DNA from: Bacteroidota bacterium
GTDB taxonomy: Bacteria; Bacteroidota; Ignavibacteria; Kryptoniales; JAKASW01
Assembly: GCA_021789755.1 (NCBI GenBank)
Contig: JAJYJD010000206.1
Location: 1-6,400, forward strand
DNA length: 6,400 bases
Direction of reading: 5' to 3'
Position numbers and translations under genes: made by a program. Every line of letters begins with the position of its first letter. Within the stretch, counting starts at the first letter, position 1. This document shows positions 1 to 5,100 of the stretch, in pieces. The notes below the pieces were generated by a model. It had not been told where the DNA came from and ran no database searches. It saw only the letters and a program-made list of their open reading frames with translations.

Positions 1-62
1 TCAGCATTCAAGCAATCAAGGCCGCGACGGCAAATCCAGTTGAATCCCTAAGGCATGAATGA
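1..62 (+). CDS. C-terminal end of an FtsX-like ABC permease (partial)
   Basis: Only the last 19 codons are in the window. Reading from base 3 gives SIQAIKAATANPVESLRHE and then TGA at 60-62. The full-length permease at 757-3225 ends in a near-identical way (AVRAATANPVEALRYE). The A-x-x-A-NP-VE-(S/A)-LR-x-E ending is typical of FtsX/MacB-type permease C-termini, where it follows the last membrane helix on the cytoplasmic side. The upstream gene is therefore inferred to be a paralogue of the second permease in the same orientation. Nothing can be said about its membrane helices or length. The call rests on a short stretch, but it matches the neighbour residue by residue. Confidence 0.75.
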   Translation, partial: SIQAIKAATANPVESLRHE

Positions 63-215
63 TATGGAAAATGAATCTCTGCCGCATGCTGCTACGCCTT
101 TGGCTGTGGCAAAACAGGGAATGGCGGTAGCGATGAATGCAATCCGTGACACACGCTTTGATAGCTGCTTCACGCGTGACGCACCTTGCCCTAGGCCGAC
201 GTTATCCGCGTACCA

Positions 216-623
216 TCAGTCAACTGGTCGCCCCGCAGCAGATGCAGCTATAATTCCAAGCACTGGTTTGAGCTTCCCGTTTGACGGATCGACATCAACA
301 CCGAAATTTTCCAGTGTCGTGGAACCGAGAAGACATAGAGAGTCTTTCGGGCCAAATATTACCAAACACGGAAGGGTCTCTTTGAGATCAGGTATAGTAA
401 AGGATGCAGACCCCAGGAGTCTCCGATCACGTCGCCCGTCAGCCAGTACGAACTCTCTGGTATACAACGCCTCGACCCCGATTGCCTGTAAACGATCTTC
501 GGGAATAAAACTGTGCAATGCACCCGTGTCCACCCAAAATTCTTCTTCGAAGAACCGCTTCGGGTCCGCCGGATTGGCAACTCTGGCTTTGACTTTGAGC
601 ATACCGATTTTCTTGTCTTCCAT
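216..623 (-). CDS. clan AA (retropepsin-like) aspartic protease, 135 aa
   Basis: This small soluble protein has the signature of bacterial single-domain retropepsin-like proteases. The catalytic motif is D32-T33-G34-A35 after a beta-strand (FWVDTGALHSFIP). A flap-region ADG follows at 61-63, and LLGSTTLENFGVDVD at 98-112 matches the second psi-loop strand. Such proteins are about 110-140 residues long and act as homodimers, each chain giving one catalytic Asp. There is no signal peptide, so it is probably cytoplasmic; the substrate is unknown. The frame is open to 707, but the ATG at 621-623 is preferred because GAGAGG precedes it on the minus strand and a good promoter lies at 640-668, which would leave the longer starts untranscribed. 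An ATG at 600-602 is a weaker alternative. The gene lies between two same-direction permease genes on the opposite strand, so it is probably an insertion unrelated to transport. Confidence 0.75.
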   Translation of the reverse strand: MEDKKIGMLKVKARVANPADPKRFFEEEFWVDTGALHSFIPEDRLQAIGVEALYTREFVLADGRRDRRLLGSASFTIPDLKETLPCLVIFGPKDSLCLLGSTTLENFGVDVDPSNGKLKPVLGIIAASAAGRPVD

Positions 624-639
624 TTTTCCTCTCATGCAC

Positions 640-668
640 AATTTACCGGTGGTTAAATGAGAAGTCAA
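640..668 (-). promoter_or_regulatory. sigma-70-like promoter for the aspartic protease
   Basis: Read on the minus strand, TTGACT (663-668; five of six to TTGACA) is followed after exactly 17 bases by TAAATT (640-645; four of six to TATAAT). The expected transcription start is near 633, giving a 5' leader of only about 10 bases that contains the AGAGG ribosome site just before the ATG at 623. This position decides between the candidate starts. Bacteroidota-type promoters use a different -7 element, so the match may mean less if the host is of that phylum. Confidence 0.5.
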
Positions 669-687
669 CGCCTCAATGATGTCGCAA

Positions 688-736
688 AGCGCAGAGTATG
701 ACGGCAAGAGCGGGCCATGCTCTTTGCGCTAAGCGC
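688..736. promoter_or_regulatory. nested inverted repeats in the divergent intergenic region
   Basis: Three overlapping symmetries lie between the divergent protease and permease genes. AAGAGC at 706-711 pairs with GCTCTT at 719-724 across a 7-base loop. AGCGCA at 688-693 pairs with TGCGCT at 725-730. GCGCT-A-AGCGC at 726-736 is an 11-base near-perfect palindrome just upstream of the permease ribosome site. They could form an mRNA hairpin in the permease leader or an operator shared by the two genes. No regulator is recognisable and no convincing plus-strand promoter was found here. Confidence 0.3.
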
Positions 737-746
737 CTTAAAACTG

Positions 747-750
747 GGAG
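747..750 (+). promoter_or_regulatory. ribosome binding site of the permease (decides the start)
   Basis: GGAG at 747-750 (within GGGAG at 746-750) is six bases before the ATG at 757. The overlapping in-frame GTG at 754 would leave only three bases, which is too close. The ATG at 757 is therefore taken as the start. Confidence 0.6.
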
Positions 751-756
751 TAAGTG

Positions 757-3225
757 ATGCTTAAGAGCTATTTCAAATCCGCCATTAGAAACATGATGAG
801 GCGAAAACTCCTTTCAGGAACGATGATCGCGGGACTCGCCCTCGGGATATTGTCGAGTTTCCTTCTTCTGACATACGTGATCGATCAATTCAGCTACGAC
901 CGCTATCTTCCGGACTCAAACCGGATATACCGGATCACGAGCGATTACCACGGAATTGAAAATAACTTTGCCAGCGAACAGATCGCACGATGCTACTACA
1001 ACTGGATTCGCCAGATCAAAAAGGACTATCCTCAAGTGGCTCAGCTGGTCAAGTTCAACAACGCGCCCGTCACCGCCGCCACCGCCAACAATAGGACGTT
1101 CAGGCCGAACAATTTCTATACGACAGATTCCACTTTCTTCGATGTATTCAGATTCAAATTCATTCGGGGAAGCCGCGTAAGCGCACTCGAATCTCCGATG
1201 TCAATTGTGTTGACCGAGAAGATTGCGGAGAAATATTTCGGTAACACTAATCCGGTCGGGAGAACTCTGAAGATCCGCGACCAGTGGTCCAACTCCTACG
1301 AGTACCACATCACCAGCGTAATGGAGGATGTGCCGGCGAATTCCTATTTTCATCCCGAATTCGTGGCAAGGTGGCCAAACAAATACGCCGGCGAGAATAT
1401 GGGGTATTACTACATACTCCTCAAACCTGGGGCAAGCGTAAAAGATCTCAAGGCAAAGCTCGGTGAGTTCGTGTCGGCGCATTTGCCACCGAATGAAGCT
1501 TCCGGTTTTTCACTGCATCTGCAGGCGCTGACGAGCATACACCTCTATTCTCATTTGCAGAGGGAATTGGAGGTGAACGGCAGCGCCACGCAAGTGTACG
1601 CGCTGTTGATCGTCGCTCTGCTCATCATCGCGATAACCTGCATAAACTATGTCAACCTGGCGATCGCGCGGAAGACGGCTTCGTCGAAGGATGTCGGTGT
1701 CAGAAGGGTGCTTGGGGCAAGTGCCGGCGGGTTGTTTATTCAGAACATCGCCGAATCGTCCATGTACGTCCTTCTTTCACTATTCCTTGTGATGTTGCTT
1801 TACGAACCTTCCGTCTCTATGCTCGGCAGCCTTCTGAAACTAAAAATAAACATCCCGGCATCGATGATACCATACGTGCTGGGTTCGTTCGTCGCTGAGA
1901 TCGCTTTGCTTATCCTGATTTCAGGAGGATACCCCGCACTCGTCGTAAGGCATGTGTCGTCTGCTTCTATCCTTGCGTCGCGTAATCAGTCGTCGGGGCC
2001 TTCGGCGGCCAGAGTGCATGGAATGTTTTCTCGCAGAGCATTGCTGATCTCTCAATTCTCCATGGCCATAGCTCTCATTTCGGCCGTCATTATTGTCTAC
2101 GAGCAGATGAAGTATGTCGCGAACATCGATATGGGATACGATACTGACCAGCTCGTTGCGCTCACGAATATTCCTTTCTCGGCCAGAGAAAAATACGCCG
2201 TGTTGAAGAAGGAGATAACCGGGCAGAACGGAGTCGTCGGGATGACATCGGCTTTGGAAATTCCTTCGGAGAAGATTGTCGACAACTGCCAGGTGTTCAT
2301 AGGCGGCGGCTGGGTGAGTAAGAACCCACCGTCTTGCGAGGTCCTGCCCGTCGACAGAGACTTCATCAGCGTAATGAAAATCAGGCTCCTAGCCGGAAAT
2401 TCGTTCAGGAAATTCGTCCCTGCCGATCTGGATGCACACCAGTTTAACGGGGAGAAGGATTTCGAGAACTACTTCGAGACGACAGATAGGGTTTACATTA
2501 TCAATCAAGCTGCTATGAAAGCCATCGGATGCAAGACGCCGGATCAGGCCATAGGAGAACCGATAGGAATCCGCCTCGATGGGATTAATTTTAAGTATGG
2601 ACCGGTTGTCGGCGTCGTGAGGAATTTTCATTTCACTTCTTTGCATGACATTATCGAACCAATTGTCATGTTCGTCGAGCCGTTATGGTTCAACAATGTC
2701 CTTATCAGGGTACGTACGAAAGATCTGCAAAATACTCTGAGCAATATCAAGAATGTGTGGAGTCGGGTGAACCCCGAGTATCCCTTCGACTATGATTTCA
2801 TAAATAATGATTTTGCGGCGAAATATGTTGCGGACAACCAGTTCAAGGCTGTCATGGGTCTTTTCTCATCGATTGCAATTATCATAGCATGTATCGGCTT
2901 GTTCGCCGTCTCGCTTTTTACCACCGAGCGGCGCATCAAGGAGATTGGAATCCGCAGAGTGCTCGGCGCATCTGAAGTCGATATTATAAGCTTGCTGACG
3001 AGAGAGTTTTTGATGCTCGTCGCGATGGGCGCTGTCATCGGCTGTCCCGTCGCATATTACTCCATGGACAGGTGGCTTCAGGATTTTGCCTACAGGATAA
3101 ACCTAAGCCTGTGGGCATTCCTGCTGGCTGCAGCGATTGCTCTTGTGGCTGCAGCTGTGACGGTAAGTTTCGGAGCTGTGAGAGCGGCGACCGCAAATCC
3201 GGTGGAGGCATTACGATACGAGTAA
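757..3225 (+). CDS. ABC transporter permease with duplicated MacB_PCD/FtsX domains, 822 aa
   Basis: An integral inner-membrane permease of the FtsX/MacB superfamily, whose members work with a LolD/MacB-type ATPase to move lipoproteins, peptides or drugs by a mechanical (mechanotransmission) cycle. The layout is duplicated: helix 1 (about residues 20-41), a periplasmic MacB_PCD domain (about 45-275), helices at about 280-302, 334-352 and 371-393, then helix 5 (about 428-448), a second periplasmic domain (about 450-695), and helices at about 698-722, 751-769 and 784-808. Each half carries the FtsX cytoplasmic coupling motif after its first helix of the set: KDVGVRRVLGAS at 311-322 and KEIGIRRVLGAS at 728-739. 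The N-terminus (YFKSAIRNMMRRKLLSG) and the ANPVEALRYE C-terminus are characteristic. Length (about 800) is normal for this two-unit class. No ATPase or membrane-fusion gene is in the window. The tail of a paralogue lies upstream, and a repeat array mimicking its C-terminus starts right after its stop. Family is certain; substrate is not known. Confidence 0.95.
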   Translation: MLKSYFKSAIRNMMRRKLLSGTMIAGLALGILSSFLLLTYVIDQFSYDRYLPDSNRIYRITSDYHGIENNFASEQIARCYYNWIRQIKKDYPQVAQLVKFNNAPVTAATANNRTFRPNNFYTTDSTFFDVFRFKFIRGSRVSALESPMSIVLTEKIAEKYFGNTNPVGRTLKIRDQWSNSYEYHITSVMEDVPANSYFHPEFVARWPNKYAGENMGYYYILLKPGASVKDLKAKLGEFVSAHLPPNEASGFSLHLQALTSIHLYSHLQRELEVNGSATQVYALLIVALLIIAITCINYVNLAIARKTASSKDVGVRRVLGASAGGLFIQNIAESSMYVLLSLFLVMLLYEPSVSMLGSLLKLKINIPASMIPYVLGSFVAEIALLILISGGYPALVVRHVSSASILASRNQSSGPSAARVHGMFSRRALLISQFSMAIALISAVIIVYEQMKYVANIDMGYDTDQLVALTNIPFSAREKYAVLKKEITGQNGVVGMTSALEIPSEKIVDNCQVFIGGGWVSKNPPSCEVLPVDRDFISVMKIRLLAGNSFRKFVPADLDAHQFNGEKDFENYFETTDRVYIINQAAMKAIGCKTPDQAIGEPIGIRLDGINFKYGPVVGVVRNFHFTSLHDIIEPIVMFVEPLWFNNVLIRVRTKDLQNTLSNIKNVWSRVNPEYPFDYDFINNDFAAKYVADNQFKAVMGLFSSIAIIIACIGLFAVSLFTTERRIKEIGIRRVLGASEVDIISLLTREFLMLVAMGAVIGCPVAYYSMDRWLQDFAYRINLSLWAFLLAAAIALVAAAVTVSFGAVRAATANPVEALRYE

Positions 3226-3273
3226 TGCCGACATCCCGCCTTTAGCGGGATCGAATCTCTGAGGAGTGAGTAA
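3226..3273 (+). repeat. repeat unit 1
   Basis: Perfect 7-bp stem ATCCCGC (3233-3239) / GCGGGAT (3245-3251) with a 5-base loop, followed by the tail at 3247-3273, which reads G-I-E-S-L-R-S-E-TAA. It is in frame with the permease; read-through of the TAA at 3223-3225 would add 16 residues (CRHPAFSGIESLRSE after the read-through position). Confidence 0.8.
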
Positions 3274-3327
3274 TATCGAAGTGCGAAGATCCCGCCTTCC
3301 GGGATTGAATCTTTGAGGTACGAATGA
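3274..3327 (+). repeat. repeat unit 2
   Basis: Perfect 6-bp stem ATCCCG (3289-3294) / CGGGAT (3300-3305), 5-base loop, then the tail 3301-3327 reading G-I-E-S-L-R-Y-E-TGA. Against unit 1 the codon changes ATC/ATT, CTG/TTG, GAG/GAA and TAA/TGA are all silent; only S/Y differs. The spacer GAAGTGCGAAGAT resembles those of units 3 and 5. Confidence 0.8.
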
Positions 3328-3378
3328 AAGCAGTGAAATGCCGCCCGTGGCGGCATCGAGTCTTTACGAAATGAGTAA
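3328..3378 (+). repeat. repeat unit 3
   Basis: Perfect 8-bp stem ATGCCGCC (3338-3345) / GGCGGCAT (3349-3356) with a 3-base loop. Compared with unit 1, the third stem base changes C to G and its partner G to C, so pairing is kept. The tail 3352-3378 reads G-I-E-S-L-R-N-E-TAA, using TTA and CGA where units 1 and 4 use CTG and AGG (two-base silent changes). The spacer carries AGCAGTGA at 3329-3336, repeated at 3467-3474. Confidence 0.8.
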
Positions 3379-3467
3379 AGTCAATGTCCAGCCCTTGTCC
3401 GTTCCGACGACATCGGAACGAGATCTCGACAGGGTCGGACGGGATCGAATCTCTGAGGTATGAGTGA
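3379..3467 (+). repeat. repeat unit 4, enlarged by an inner hairpin
   Basis: The tail 3441-3467 is the array's closest to a consensus, G-I-E-S-L-R-Y-E-TGA, but it lies in a different frame from units 0-3. The stem region is extended: GTTCCGA (3401-3407) pairs with TCGGAAC (3413-3419), and GAGATCTC (3420-3427) is a palindrome. The outer arms CCC-TT-GTCCG (3392-3401) and CGGACGGG (3436-3443) can pair around them, with one base shared with the inner stem. It looks like a standard unit into whose loop about 35 bases of secondary palindrome have been added. Confidence 0.7.
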
Positions 3468-3514
3468 GCAGTGACATCACGTGCAACGGGATGGAGTCTT
3501 TTTTGAGCAATCAC
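3468..3514 (+). repeat. decayed repeat unit 5
   Basis: The spacer AGCAGTGA (3467-3474) and a short GTGA-CA-TCAC inverted repeat (3471-3480) are kept. The tail 3488-3514 begins GGGATGGAGTC like the others but then loses the pattern in a run of six T (3499-3504), with no stop at the expected place. It marks the 3' edge of the array. Confidence 0.5.
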
Positions 3515-3769
3515 GCGGCTCCAATCCGGGGTATTTAACCAAAGGGCTCGAAGATGAATCACAAAATGCACTTTGAAGAACGCCTCTTTGCGGGCTCCGC
3601 GTCCGTGGCATCTTTTCAATCATGCAGGAAGGGCCTTCGCGTGCTTTGCGTTTAATCCCAACGTCCGGAACATCCCGTCCCGGCACTATGTTATTGCATA
3701 TCGATGGGAAAGAATACACGGGAAGGCGTTGCTCGCGCGCTGGAAGTTTTGGGTGCTAGCACGAACCAT
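3515..3769. other. 255-base stretch without a recognisable gene
   Basis: Open frames exist on both strands (for example 3573-3812 plus), but none has a convincing start, ribosome site or family motif. Two stretches, 3584-3610 (CTCTTTGCGGGCTCCGCGTC onward) and 3638-3653 (CGCGTGCTTTGCGTTT), resemble the TTTGCG/GCGTCC-rich intergenic repeats found in many environmental bacteria. This is pattern recognition only. A decayed gene cannot be excluded. Confidence 0.4.
3753..3762. promoter_or_regulatory. 10-bp perfect palindrome upstream of the DoxX gene
   Basis: GTGCTAGCAC is fully symmetric and lies seven bases before the AGGAGG of the DoxX gene. It could be an operator half-site pair. A 10-bp palindrome can also occur by chance, and no clear promoter is seen next to it. 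Confidence 0.25.
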
Positions 3770-3775
3770 AGGAGG
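3770..3775 (+). promoter_or_regulatory. strong Shine-Dalgarno at unusual distance from the DoxX start
   Basis: A perfect AGGAGG is present, but the only usable in-frame ATG (3793) begins 17 bases after it. The in-frame GTG at 3775 overlaps the motif itself, and an in-frame stop (TAG 3769-3771) closes the frame just before. Either the spacing is atypical or the site is not the one used. Confidence 0.45.
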
Positions 3776-3792
3776 TGTACAAGCACTTCCTC

Positions 3793-4191
3793 ATGTCATT
3801 GCACCACTATAGCATTGCGCTCTTTGTGCAGCGCCTGTGCGTCTGCGTTATATTCTGGGCGCACGGAATGATGAAGGCTCCGATGAGGAAGATGCAGCCG
3901 TCTGAACAGCTCCCGGCGTCAGCCCTGAGAAATCTCAAGATGCTCTCCATAACCGAACCGCTCGGCGCGGTCGCGATCGCCCTTGGCCTCCTCACTCAAC
4001 TCACCGCCTTTTGCTTTGTATTGGTAATGATCGGCGCGATTCAGTACAAAAGGAAGACAAAATTGCCGTTCATGTCAAAGGGATCCGCGGGCGGATGGGA
4101 GTTCGAACTCCTCCTCCTTGTGGCCAGCCTTTCAGTTGTACTGCTTGGCCCGGGAAGAATATCCCTCGACCATTTGTTGTTCGGAATTTAA
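3793..4191 (+). CDS. DoxX family membrane protein, 132 aa
   Basis: A small four-helix inner-membrane protein of the DoxX family (DoxX/DoxD-like, often annotated quinol oxidase subunit-like). The N-terminal QRLCVCVIFWAHGMMK matches the family signature R-x-x-x-G-x-x-F-x-x-H-G-x-x-K in the first helix. Further hydrophobic segments are at about residues 52-69 (EPLGAVAIALGLLTQL), 71-85 (FCFVLVMIGAIQ) and 105-122 (FELLLLVASLSVVLLGPG). The length is normal. The biochemical role of most DoxX proteins is unsettled; in mycobacteria a DoxX protein forms a membrane complex with SodA and a thiosulfate sulfurtransferase in oxidative stress defence. The next gene, 131 bases on in the same direction, is a DsbA-like thiol oxidoreductase, which fits a redox role, although a palindromic repeat separates them. 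ATG 3793 is chosen over GTG 3775, which overlaps the ribosome site. Confidence 0.85.
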   Translation: MSLHHYSIALFVQRLCVCVIFWAHGMMKAPMRKMQPSEQLPASALRNLKMLSITEPLGAVAIALGLLTQLTAFCFVLVMIGAIQYKRKTKLPFMSKGSAGGWEFELLLLVASLSVVLLGPGRISLDHLLFGI

Positions 4192-4204
4192 AATAGAGTA
4201 AGAA

Positions 4205-4295
4205 CGCGGATAAACACGGACGAGACAGAAGTGCACAGATTAGTTCCGATTGATTTTCCGTCAGAATCCGTGGTTACCGTTTAGTCCGTGTTCCG
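4205..4295. repeat. imperfect palindromic intergenic repeat
   Basis: The ends of this 91-base element are inverted copies: AACACGGAC (4213-4221) pairs perfectly with GTCCGTGTT (4284-4292), extended by CGG (4207-4209) / CCG (4293-4295) past a 3-base bulge. The inside contains related words (CACAGATTAG, AATCCGTGG). The CGCGGATAAACACGGA / TCCGTG vocabulary is that of a widespread class of intergenic repeats in environmental bacteria. A T-run (4296-4301) follows the right end, so in RNA it might also end DoxX transcripts, although the loop is long. Confidence 0.45.
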
Positions 4296-4322
4296 ATTTT
4301 TGTTGTATGAAAGGATGTTGAA

Positions 4323-5003
4323 ATGGAAATAGATATCTGGTCGGACGTAGTATGTCCGTTTTGCTATATGGGAAAGCGTAAGTTCGAAATTGCATTGGAA
4401 CAATTTCCTCAAAAGGATGAGGTCGAGGTTCTCTGGCACAGTTTCCAGCTCGACCCGGGGGCGAAGCGTCTTCCCGGAAAGGATACTCACGACTACCTGG
4501 CGGCTAAGTACGGAAGAGACCGCGAATGGGCTAAGGAGAGGAATAACGAAGTGGCAGCTAGAGCAAAAGAAGTCGGACTCGAATACAATTTCGATACTGC
4601 TGTTCCGACTAACACATTCGATGCTCACAGGCTCATCCAACTTGCCGCTGCACACGGGCTTCAGGGAAAAGCCGAGGAGCGCTTGTTCGCGGCTTATTTC
4701 ACGGAAGGGAAGGATATAGGTGACCACGCTGCGCTGGCACAACTGGCAGACGAAATTGGGCTCGATCCTGGAGAAGTCCGAACGATGCTGGCGTCCAACG
4801 ATTACGCTGATTTAGTGAAGGGCGATATAGAAGAAGCGGAATCCCTCGGGATTAGCAGCGTGCCGTTCTTTGTCTTCAATCGCAAATACGCGGTCTCAGG
4901 AGCGCAACCGAGCCACCTTTTCCTGGAGACTCTCCACCAGGTTTGGGAAGAAGAGCATTCAGTTCAGGATCGACCGGACGAACCGAAGGATAAGAAATCC
5001 TGA
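4323..5003 (+). CDS. FrnE-like DsbA family thiol:disulfide oxidoreductase, 226 aa
   Basis: A thioredoxin-fold protein of the DsbA/FrnE group. The first strand leads into the active site C11-P12-F13-C14 (WSDVVCPFCYMGKRKFE), a helical insertion follows (about 45-165), and the cis-proline loop is at P181 (SSVPFFVFNRKYAVSGAQP). The CPFC pair separates it from the related 2-hydroxychromene-2-carboxylate isomerases, which lack this redox pair. No other cysteine is present, so it has no second CX4C site as described for Deinococcus FrnE. No signal peptide is seen, and FrnE proteins are normally cytoplasmic. The family catalyses disulfide exchange or isomerisation and is often tied to oxidative stress; the partner here is unknown. 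The C-terminus is a highly charged tail (EEEHSVQDRPDEPKDKKS). The start ATG has AAAGGA about eight bases upstream. Length is normal (210-240). It ends just before a bidirectional terminator. Confidence 0.9.
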   Translation: MEIDIWSDVVCPFCYMGKRKFEIALEQFPQKDEVEVLWHSFQLDPGAKRLPGKDTHDYLAAKYGRDREWAKERNNEVAARAKEVGLEYNFDTAVPTNTFDAHRLIQLAAAHGLQGKAEERLFAAYFTEGKDIGDHAALAQLADEIGLDPGEVRTMLASNDYADLVKGDIEEAESLGISSVPFFVFNRKYAVSGAQPSHLFLETLHQVWEEEHSVQDRPDEPKDKKS

Positions 5004-5023
5004 AAGACTAGTCCGCACAAAAA

Positions 5024-5059
5024 CGGGAAGCAGGAGAAGACATCTCCTGCTTCTTTCCG
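5024..5059. terminator. bidirectional intrinsic terminator
   Basis: A perfect 11-bp stem, GAAGCAGGAGA (5027-5037) / TCTCCTGCTTC (5043-5053), has a 5-base loop and can be extended by CGG/CCG past a TTT bulge. On the plus strand TTT follows at once (5054-5056). On the minus strand five T follow (complement of 5019-5023). It lies between convergent genes and serves both the thiol oxidoreductase and the prolyl oligopeptidase. Confidence 0.85.
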
Positions 5060-5100
5060 GCTAGAATCCTTGAAACGAATGCGTCGGTATCAGACCCGTG

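Larger units (their letters stand above)
3226..3514 (+). repeat. tandem array of hairpin plus permease-tail units
   Basis: Four clear units and one decayed unit follow directly on the permease stop. Each has a spacer related to AGCAGTGAMAT, a GC-rich stem-loop whose right arm ends in GGGAT or GGCAT, and a 27-base tail coding G-I-E-S-L-R-x-E-stop. Tail ends fall at 3273, 3327, 3378 and 3467, so spacings from the permease stop (3225) are 48, 54, 51 and 89 bases. The first three stops are in the permease frame and the fourth is not. The tail aligns codon for codon with the permease end (V-E-A-L-R-Y-E-stop, 3202-3225) and with the upstream permease end (V-E-S-L-R-H-E-stop, 39-62). Stems are not followed by T-runs, so these are not ordinary terminators. 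On the minus strand the same units read as repeats of (R/K)DSIP, a shadow with no sign of being translated. Confidence 0.85.

Noticed and set aside
170..179. 10-bp palindrome TCACGCGTGA
   Set aside because: A single short palindrome downstream of both flanking genes with no promoter near it; probably chance.
55..660. 201-codon plus-strand open frame
   Set aside because: It lies antisense to the aspartic protease, has no family motif, and its start overlaps the end of the permease tail; the minus-strand frame carries the DTG signature.
3233..3356. Series of intrinsic terminators after the permease
   Set aside because: The stems are GC-rich, but none is followed by a T-run; the conserved GAATCTCTGAGG tail follows instead.
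3226..3514. CRISPR array
   Set aside because: The repeats differ in length and sequence, contain hairpins and stop-ended coding tails, and the intervening bases are related to each other rather than unique spacers.
3090..3619. Minus-strand open frames with repeated (R/K)DSIP peptides
   Set aside because: They are the reverse reading of the hairpin-tail units and of the permease end. The silent-change pattern fits the plus frame, and no ribosome sites or domains are seen.
3573..3812. 79-codon plus-strand open frame before the DoxX gene
   Set aside because: It begins with TTG without a ribosome site, overlaps the DoxX start out of frame, and shows no recognisable domain.
4281..4742. 153-codon minus-strand open frame
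   Set aside because: It is antisense to the thiol oxidoreductase, whose plus-strand frame has a clear active site and cis-proline loop.
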